A stretch of 7,764 bases of DNA from JBEDKD01 sp041172365 (GTDB lineage: Bacteria > Cyanobacteriota > Cyanobacteriia > Cyanobacteriales > Microcoleaceae): NCBI GenBank assembly GCA_041172365.1, contig JBEDKD010000298.1, forward strand, positions 1 to 7,764, in the 5' to 3' direction. The notes beneath the pieces are model-generated. The model had not been told where the DNA came from, did no database searches, and saw nothing but the letters and a program-made list of their open reading frames with translations. Made by a program: the position numbers and the translations under genes. Positions 1 to 5,149 of this stretch are shown here, piece by piece. The stretch's first letter is position 1. Each line of letters starts with the position of its first letter.

Positions 1-982
1 GAAACGACTCTATTTGTTTGCGGTCCTCAATTTCTCTGGATAAATAATTATTAATTTCATTGACTTCTTGATGGGTATAAGTATAATCAAAAACTAAACC
101 ACCCAGGGGTACTAAATAGGCAATAATTTTGAGAAAATGGGCAATATTAAAATGATTATCAAAGAGATTGGTGGAACCGAAAACCATGTGCATTTGTGTA
201 AAAGCATTAGGAATAGTGCTAACAATTAGCGCGTGGGAAAAAAGACTAGGATTTTTTTGATAAAATCGTGGATAAACCCAAACTCCTGAAATTATAAATA
301 ATAATAAAGGCAGAATATCCCAAGGACGAGTAATAAGGGAATCAGGAAAAAGAGTTTTTGGTAAACTTTCCTGGGTTATACAAAAGTTAATAACGCCATA
401 GGAGATCATGGCAAAAATAACACTCACTAAGATCATAAAAGTGACATTCCCTTGCCATCTTTTCGGGCGACTGATTAGGAAAAGACTAACACCAAATAGA
501 GTAAGTAAAGCATTACCGATACGACAAATTGCCCAAGTAAAAGGGATGAGATGTTCATTATTAGCCACGGCATCAATTAAGCGATCGGCCGCGAAGGTGT
601 GAAACGCGTCCATAATACCCGCGCATAACAACGTGACACCGATAATGGGAGTGGTGACATCATGTTTAATACTAAAGTAAGAAAAGGCAAGAATCACGGT
701 GAAAATCGCCGCACAGACGGCACTCCATTCTAATATGGTATGTAGAAAACTACCCCCTAAAATATGGTGTATTTGATCAACGCTCGCGTCTCTATTATTT
801 TCGGTAATTTGTAATAAGGAATGAGCCGAATTCGGTGAGCTAAAATCATATCCTACAAGATTTAATAAAAATGGCAATATGCAGATAATAACTACTATCC
901 AAACGAAGAGAGTGGGAAGGGTTGTTACTCCGGCACGATAACGCCACCAACTCTCATGCTTCAAGGAAAATAAATGAGTCAT
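1..982 (-). CDS. Polytopic membrane sensor protein, N-terminal part (output domain outside window)
   Basis: This reading frame stays open for 327 codons from an ATG at 982 down to the window edge, so the gene is cut and its C-terminus is not visible. The product begins MTHLFSLKHESWW. By eye it has about eight hydrophobic segments, roughly at residues 18-43, 80-105, 112-128, 148-170, 179-201, 222-241, 248-268 and 281-301. Notable polar residues lie within or beside helices: H81 and E85, the D125-x-x-H128 pair, H265, and an N276-H-F-N-I-A-H282 stretch. After the last helix a charged helical linker (about 305-327, ending in EIEDRKQIE) looks like the signalling helix that precedes PAS, HisKA or GGDEF domains. 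From memory the layout resembles the MASE3-type membrane sensor modules of cyanobacterial kinases; this is inferred, not searched. It is probably the sensor half of a histidine kinase or cyclic-di-GMP enzyme. The ATG has only a weak AAAG upstream, but the strong promoter at 1015-1043 supports the start. Confidence 0.72.
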   Translation of the reverse strand, partial: MTHLFSLKHESWWRYRAGVTTLPTLFVWIVVIICILPFLLNLVGYDFSSPNSAHSLLQITENNRDASVDQIHHILGGSFLHTILEWSAVCAAIFTVILAFSYFSIKHDVTTPIIGVTLLCAGIMDAFHTFAADRLIDAVANNEHLIPFTWAICRIGNALLTLFGVSLFLISRPKRWQGNVTFMILVSVIFAMISYGVINFCITQESLPKTLFPDSLITRPWDILPLLLFIISGVWVYPRFYQKNPSLFSHALIVSTIPNAFTQMHMVFGSTNLFDNHFNIAHFLKIIAYLVPLGGLVFDYTYTHQEVNEINNYLSREIEDRKQIESF

Positions 983-1014
983 CTTTATTAATAATACCAG
1001 ATTGGTGATTGAGA

Positions 1015-1043
1015 ATTATACCATTTCTGGTTGTTTTTGTCAA
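1015..1043 (-). promoter_or_regulatory. Consensus sigma70-type promoter with extended -10, for the membrane sensor gene
   Basis: Read on the minus strand, TTGACA (1038-1043) is followed by exactly 17 bases and then TATAAT (1015-1020). The -10 box is preceded by TG plus one base, giving an extended -10. Both hexamers match the consensus fully. Transcription should start near 1007-1009, leaving a leader of about 25 bases before the ATG at 982. The site lies in the 99-bp gap behind the histidine kinase gene, so the membrane sensor gene should be expressed independently of the upstream pair, although readthrough is possible because no terminator hairpin is visible in the gap. Confidence 0.75.
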
Positions 1044-1070
1044 GAGTTATAAAAATATTTTACTTGGGGC

Positions 1071-1078
1071 GCGATCGC
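1071..1078. repeat. HIP1 octamer GCGATCGC (nine copies in window)
   Basis: This copy lies in the gap behind the kinase gene. The others are at 2046-2053, 2634-2641, 3016-3023, 3646-3653, 3739-3746, 4292-4299, 5582-5589 and 6888-6895, all inside coding sequence. That is about one per 860 bp, far above chance in AT-rich DNA. HIP1 (highly iterated palindrome) is a hallmark of many cyanobacterial genomes and is the main evidence for the host group. Some sites extend to the 10-mer CGCGATCGCG. Confidence 0.9.
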
Positions 1079-1081
1079 GCT

Positions 1082-2791
1082 CTATTGTTTATATTGAAGG
1101 GGTAAGCGCACGGTAAAAGTAGAACCTTTTTCTAATTCACTTTCGACTAAAATTTCCCCACCCATCATTTGACAAAAATGACGACTAATCGTTAATCCTA
1201 AGCCTGTGCCACCATACTTACGAGTCGCAGATGTATCCCCTTGAGTAAAGGCTTCAAATAAACGGTGTTGTTCGTTTTCCGACATTCCAATTCCGGTATC
1301 TTTGACTTCAAAACAAATCCAATCTTCACTTTTTTGAGTATGAGGAAGAGGACAAGCTAATGCTAAAGGTGAAAAATGATTTTCTCCCGACTCATTTTCT
1401 TCTTTACCCGGTATCACCCAGGCTTTTAATGTAATTTTTCCTTGATGAGTGAACTTCGCGGCATTACTTAAAAGATTTAATAAAACCTGTCGCACTTTTG
1501 TCATATCAGAGTACATGATATTGATATTACTATCACATTCTATTTGGAAGACATTATTATTTTTATTGATCAGGGGTTTAACCGTTGCCGCGATCTCATC
1601 AATCAGAGTGATAATATCAAATTTTTCCCAATAAATCCGCATTTTTCCCGCTTCTATTTTCGATAAATCCAGAATATCATTAATTAGAGAAAGTAAATGT
1701 TTGCCCGCGGTTTGAATTTTCTCTAAATCGGGTAAAAATTCATCGAGTCCCAAAACTTCAGATTCTTCTGTTAAAATTTCACTATATCCCAGAATCGCAT
1801 TCAATGGAGTGCGTAATTCATGGCTCATATTCGCCAAAAATTGACTTTTCGCGAGATTGGCACTTTCGGCATTTGCCTTGGCTTTTTCTAACTCTTTTGT
1901 GTGGGTTGATACCCTTTCAATCAGATGATTTAATGAGATCGCGAAAGAGGCTATTTCATCTTGACTAGACACGGGGGCTCGTAAATCAAAATTTGACTCT
2001 TGCGCGACTTTTTCTGCCACCGCGGTTACTGTAATAACGGGTTCCGCGATCGCCCGACTGGTACGATACGCGATTAATCCGGCTAAGGTGACAGACAGCA
2101 ACATACTAATCAGAATAATTGTCTTCTCTAAACCATATATTTCTCTCAGCTTTTGACTGCTTTCGATTTCTTGTCTTTGGGCAATTTCTAAAAGGTGGTT
2201 TATTTGGGCTAAATGAATATCAAGCATCATCGCAATTTTGCCATTTTGGATGACAGAAATAGATGCCATCATTTGCTCTTGTGAAGAATTGGTTTTAATT
2301 TTTTCCAGGTGCAGTTCGATTTCTTGTTGATAGTTGCTTAAATCATTGACATAAGACTGTAATAATTGTTTTAATGGAATCGGTTCTTTTACTAACCAAC
2401 TGGGTTTATTATTGAGATATTCTTCAACTTCTTTTTGGAACAAAATGACATATTTTATGGTTTTAATAAACTCTGTTTTTCTGAGGTGTAGAGTATCAGA
2501 ATCATCAAGAAATCCCACGAGACGTGAACCCTGTGATTGAGCTTGAAGAGCTGAGTATTGAAAATTTTCCAGAAGTTGAGCCTGGATATGAGCATCATAT
2601 TGTTGCTTAATCCCTTTTTCTTGATAATAATCCGCGATCGCTAATCCCAGAAGAGAACCAAAAAAACCAATGCCAATAGCTAAAAAATAACCATAGCCAA
2701 TTTTTTGATGAATGCGCCAAGAACTATCTTGGAGATTTAATCGTTGCCAAAATTTCGGGATCGTGTTAAGCATCACTTTCACAACCAACAT
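1082..2791 (-). CDS. Membrane-bound sensor histidine kinase (HAMP-HisKA-HATPase)
   Basis: This is a class I sensor kinase of 569 residues from the chosen start. In order it has a short cytoplasmic N-terminus, a membrane helix at about 33-56, an all-helical extracytoplasmic sensor of about 165 residues, a second helix at about 223-243, a HAMP linker (about 244-298) and a coiled coil. The HisKA domain carries the H-box MSHELRTP with the phosphoacceptor His324. The ATPase domain has the N-box (NLLSNAAKF, Asn443), G1 box DTGIG (498-502), an F-box region (LFEAFTQGD) and G2 box GGTGLGL (527-533). All catalytic motifs are intact. There is no receiver or Hpt domain, and no response regulator is in the window, so it is an orphan here. 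The frame is open further upstream to an ATG at 2917, but that start would overlap the preceding gene by 86 bp and lacks support. I chose the ATG at 2791, 40 bp after the preceding stop; the ATG at 2773 is equally plausible and neither has a good ribosome site. The sensed signal is unknown. Confidence 0.9.
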   Translation of the reverse strand: MLVVKVMLNTIPKFWQRLNLQDSSWRIHQKIGYGYFLAIGIGFFGSLLGLAIADYYQEKGIKQQYDAHIQAQLLENFQYSALQAQSQGSRLVGFLDDSDTLHLRKTEFIKTIKYVILFQKEVEEYLNNKPSWLVKEPIPLKQLLQSYVNDLSNYQQEIELHLEKIKTNSSQEQMMASISVIQNGKIAMMLDIHLAQINHLLEIAQRQEIESSQKLREIYGLEKTIILISMLLSVTLAGLIAYRTSRAIAEPVITVTAVAEKVAQESNFDLRAPVSSQDEIASFAISLNHLIERVSTHTKELEKAKANAESANLAKSQFLANMSHELRTPLNAILGYSEILTEESEVLGLDEFLPDLEKIQTAGKHLLSLINDILDLSKIEAGKMRIYWEKFDIITLIDEIAATVKPLINKNNNVFQIECDSNINIMYSDMTKVRQVLLNLLSNAAKFTHQGKITLKAWVIPGKEENESGENHFSPLALACPLPHTQKSEDWICFEVKDTGIGMSENEQHRLFEAFTQGDTSATRKYGGTGLGLTISRHFCQMMGGEILVESELEKGSTFTVRLPLQYKQ

Positions 2792-2831
2792 AATATGATT
2801 AATTGAGCAAAAATATTGCAAAAAAAGAAAA

Positions 2832-4706
2832 TTAACTCCCCCAATAAAGGTTCGCTTTTTTGATAGTTTCAATGAGTTTGCCATCACGGTCCAAAGCAAT
2901 ATCAGCCAATTCCACAATCCAACGATTTGGCCTAGCTTGAGGACGAGATGTCAATACCGCGCCCAAAGCTTCCTCTTCTTTTCCAGCACCCAAAATTATC
3001 GCGCAAACAATCAACGCGATCGCGGTAGATCGACTAATGCCCGCGTGACAGTGAATGAGAATACGTCCATCGGAACGCGGCATTTTCCCAACAAAGTTAA
3101 TTACTTTGATGATATCATCAAAACAGGGTAAACAGTAATCAGGATCGCTTATAGGTGTTTCAATATCATCAAACTCTAGGCGCAGTCGGTTCGGTATCTT
3201 GATAAAACCCTGGGGAGGCATCACCCCCGGACTACCTATGGAAATCAAGGATTGAATAAAGAAACCAGTAATAGGATCGAGGAGATATTCACTGGCTTCG
3301 GCTTCGGAAGTAATTAAAAGTTTCGGCAAATGATAAGATTGACCCGATTTAGGAAAGATAGTATCAAAATCAACGACATCTCTTCTCTTTTTTTGTAATT
3401 CTTGAGCCGCGTGGCGACGCACATCTTCTAAGGGATGATTTAATCCTTCTCGTAACCCTTTCAACGCAGACTCGGAACCGATTTCTTCTAAAGATTTAAT
3501 TGCCCTTTGACGCACAGGTTCGATTTCATCATTCAAACATTCTATTAACTGGGGAACTACCTGATCATTGCCAATGTTTCCTAATCCGGCAACGGCTCGC
3601 CATCGCACATAATATTCGGGATCCTTGAGGGCTTGTAGTAGTCCCGCGATCGCGCTTTCTCCATTCCGTTTTCCCAAGCTTTCGCAGATTCTTCCGCGCA
3701 CAATCGGATCACGATCTTGGAGGGCTCCCACCAAGGCCGCGATCGCGTCTTTTGTACCAATATTCCCCAAGGCAGAAACCACACTCCCTCGCACATCTGA
3801 GTCGGGGTGAGCCAAAGCATTAATCAAACCCCTGGTTGCTTTTGTGCCACCAATTTTGCCCAAAGCTTCGGAGGCTCGCAAGCCTACTAAATAACTATCA
3901 GGCTCCTGTAATTCTAAGATATTCAAAAGTGCAGGAATCGCCGCGGGATCACCAATCAGTCCCAACGCGGAAGCCACACGACCTCGAACTATGTTATTAT
4001 CATCTTGTAATGCTTTTAATAAGTAAGGTACAATCATTTGATTGCCTTTTTTTCCCAAGGCTTGAGCGGCGCGCCAACGTACTTGGGAGTCTTCATGGTT
4101 TAAGGCTTTCAGGAGAATGGCAATAGCCTTGGAGGTTTTCATTTCTCCTAGTGCCCAGACACTCCAAATCCGAACCTCTGATAAAGAATGATTAAGCGCG
4201 ATCGTCAGACCTGTCAATGCGCTATTACTATTAATCTGGGATAATCCCCAAGCTGCCCATGCTCTTACTTTTTCCGAATGTGGATAGGCAAGCGATCGCG
4301 TTAATTCCACCACTACCAACTTACTACCAATCTTCACTAAAGCCTGTATCGCGCTCCGTATCGCCCAATCATCACCATGATACAGAGATTCTAATAACAA
4401 AGGGATGGCAAAATCCGAACCCGTGAGCCCCAATAATTGATGTTTCAATCGTATAGATACGTTTAATTTAGACACTAACGCGACGGTTTCGGGTTGTAGC
4501 TTTGGCATCACAGCACCCGCCAATTGAGCACCCCACTTCATATCTCTGTGCAGAGACAATTCCACAATCCTTAATACTTGAGAAACCTCTTTCACTTCCG
4601 ACAAAACCTGTACCAAGACATCCATATCCGCGGTAAGTAAATAATCTTTAAGTTGATCATTACTCAGAGAAGGAAGCAGTGCGAGGAATTTATGGGCTGC
4701 GATCAT
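2832..4706 (-). CDS. HEAT-repeat protein fused to a Cys-dependent protein tyrosine phosphatase domain
   Basis: The product is 624 residues from the ATG at 4706 (MIAAHKFLALLPSL). After a helical cap (1-100) come eleven HEAT/PBS-lyase-type repeats of about 31 residues (about 101-442), with the recurring pattern LLxALxDxDxxVRxxAAxALGxIG. A short linker leads to a phosphatase domain (about 460-624) with the signature HCHAGISRS: nucleophile Cys553, Arg559 and Ser560 of the CX5R loop. The FDDIETP segment supplies candidate general acids Asp513/Asp514. A later ARPNRWIVELAD segment resembles the C-terminal part of small alphaproteobacterial tyrosine phosphatases, from memory. The catalytic loop is intact, so activity on phosphotyrosine or a similar phosphoester is expected; the HEAT solenoid probably docks the substrate or partner. 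No signal peptide or membrane helix is seen with this start, so it should be cytoplasmic. The frame stays open upstream to an ATG at 4916, but that extension is a low-complexity Leu/Pro/Ser/Phe translation of a heptamer repeat and is probably not real. The histidine kinase gene follows after 40 bp. Confidence 0.85.
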   Translation of the reverse strand: MIAAHKFLALLPSLSNDQLKDYLLTADMDVLVQVLSEVKEVSQVLRIVELSLHRDMKWGAQLAGAVMPKLQPETVALVSKLNVSIRLKHQLLGLTGSDFAIPLLLESLYHGDDWAIRSAIQALVKIGSKLVVVELTRSLAYPHSEKVRAWAAWGLSQINSNSALTGLTIALNHSLSEVRIWSVWALGEMKTSKAIAILLKALNHEDSQVRWRAAQALGKKGNQMIVPYLLKALQDDNNIVRGRVASALGLIGDPAAIPALLNILELQEPDSYLVGLRASEALGKIGGTKATRGLINALAHPDSDVRGSVVSALGNIGTKDAIAALVGALQDRDPIVRGRICESLGKRNGESAIAGLLQALKDPEYYVRWRAVAGLGNIGNDQVVPQLIECLNDEIEPVRQRAIKSLEEIGSESALKGLREGLNHPLEDVRRHAAQELQKKRRDVVDFDTIFPKSGQSYHLPKLLITSEAEASEYLLDPITGFFIQSLISIGSPGVMPPQGFIKIPNRLRLEFDDIETPISDPDYCLPCFDDIIKVINFVGKMPRSDGRILIHCHAGISRSTAIALIVCAIILGAGKEEEALGAVLTSRPQARPNRWIVELADIALDRDGKLIETIKKANLYWGS

Positions 4707-4790
4707 TCTTTTATGGAGTGGGAGGGCGATAATTATTTTAAACCTTGGGATGCACCTTGTTTCACCACCAGAGACAAAAATTGATATATA

Positions 4791-4879
4791 GAAGAAGGAA
4801 GAAGGAAGAAGGAAGAGGGAAGAAGGAAGAGGGAAGAAGGAAGAGAAGAAGGAAGAGGGAAGAAGGAAGAAGGAAGAAG
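4791..4879. repeat. Heptanucleotide tandem repeat (STRR-type), 13 units
   Basis: The tract parses as thirteen consecutive units of GAAGAAG or GAAGAGG on the plus strand. Twelve units are exactly 7 bp and the eighth (4840-4844) is shortened to 5 bp, giving 89 bp in all. Nine full-length units are GAAGAAG and three are GAAGAGG. The strand is purely purine from end to end. Heptameric short tandemly repeated repetitive (STRR) sequences are a known class in cyanobacterial genomes. It lies 85-173 bp upstream of the HEAT-phosphatase start, so it would be a pyrimidine-rich leader or promoter-upstream element for that gene. The absence of stops in it creates a false N-terminal extension of the downstream reading frame. 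Confidence 0.93.
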
Positions 4880-4887
4880 CAATAAAA

Positions 4888-4907
4888 TTAATGGTTTGCG
4901 CCATTAA
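4888..4907. promoter_or_regulatory. Perfect 7-bp palindrome with 6-bp spacer, possible operator
   Basis: TTAATGG (4888-4894) and CCATTAA (4901-4907) are exact reverse complements separated by TTTGCG. The geometry, two 7-bp half-sites with centres 13 bp apart, is compatible with a dimeric regulator, and the location in the divergent intergenic region is suitable. The stem is too short and AT-rich, with no following T-run, to be a terminator. A chance palindrome cannot be excluded, since only one copy is visible. Confidence 0.3.
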
Positions 4908-4977
4908 CAACGTCAACCACCGTCGAGGTTGCGATATCGCGGTTTTCCATTAAATGAGGTACAAGATGAGCCGCGTC

Positions 4978-5033
4978 GGGGCGGGTTTATCTATAGTCTT
5001 TGCCTAAACAGGAATATTTACGCGAACCCCCCC
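4978..5033. repeat. GC-rich imperfect inverted repeat, probable dispersed intergenic element
   Basis: The left arm GGGGCGGGTT (4978-4987) pairs with the right arm AACCCCCCC (5025-5033) apart from one mismatch, across an AT-rich spacer of about 37 bases. The arms stand out against the AT-rich surroundings. From memory, short elements bounded by GGGGCGGGTT and AACCCGCCCC occur in many copies between genes in AT-rich cyanobacteria; this copy would be a degenerate member. A long-loop RNA hairpin is the alternative reading. It sits 117 bp upstream of the SLH/WG gene and has no T-run typical of a terminator. Confidence 0.45.
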
Positions 5034-5149
5034 TGAGATATCTGTGCCTTACCCAAGGGAAAACCACGATAAATGTTTTCATTATTTTCTCTGCGCGATA
5101 ACCCTCTTCGTGTTAAAAGAGAATAAAGCGAGTTTACCACTAATATGCT

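Larger units (their letters stand above)
4707..5149. other. Divergent intergenic region between the HEAT-phosphatase and SLH/WG genes
   Basis: This 443-bp stretch has no convincing gene. It contains the heptamer tandem repeat, a TTAATGG palindrome and a GC-rich imperfect inverted repeat, each listed separately. It also has a 6-bp inverted repeat GAAAAC/GTTTTC with a 10-base spacer (5059-5064 and 5075-5080) and a palindromic GCGATATCGC at about 4931-4940. Promoters for both flanking genes must lie here or within it, but I found no box pair good enough to place either one. The plus-strand gene's ATG is preceded by TAATATGCT without a Shine-Dalgarno sequence, and the minus-strand gene's ATG has only a weak AAAGA. 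Confidence 0.7.

Noticed and set aside
408..602. Plus-strand 64-codon frame
   Set aside because: It lies antisense within the membrane sensor gene, whose frame is open throughout and rich in membrane helices; no domain or ribosome site.
2792..2831. T-rich stretch between phosphatase and kinase genes as a terminator
   Set aside because: On the transcribed strand there are T-runs but no GC-rich stem before them; the only pairing is a 4-bp GCAA/TTGC stem.
2792..2917. Upstream starts of the histidine kinase at 2917 and 2884
   Set aside because: They overlap the end of the phosphatase gene and add residues before the usual short cytoplasmic N-terminus; starts at 2791 or 2773 suffice.
3581..3820. 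Minus-strand 79-codon frame and plus-strand frames at 3625-3810 and 3836-4126
   Set aside because: They are shadows of the HEAT-repeat coding sequence, whose repeated DNA produces long alternative frames.
4791..4879. CRISPR array or mobile-element end
   Set aside because: The repeats are contiguous 7-mers without spacers, and no transposase or terminal inverted repeats are nearby.
4707..4916. N-terminal extension of the HEAT-phosphatase frame from an ATG at 4916
   Set aside because: The extra 70 residues are mainly a Leu/Pro/Ser/Phe translation of the heptamer repeat and carry no domain. The ATG at 4706 directly precedes the plausible helical N-terminus.
5104..5121. CTCTT/AAGAG inverted repeat upstream of the SLH/WG gene
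   Set aside because: A 5-bp AT-rich stem with an 8-base loop is expected by chance.
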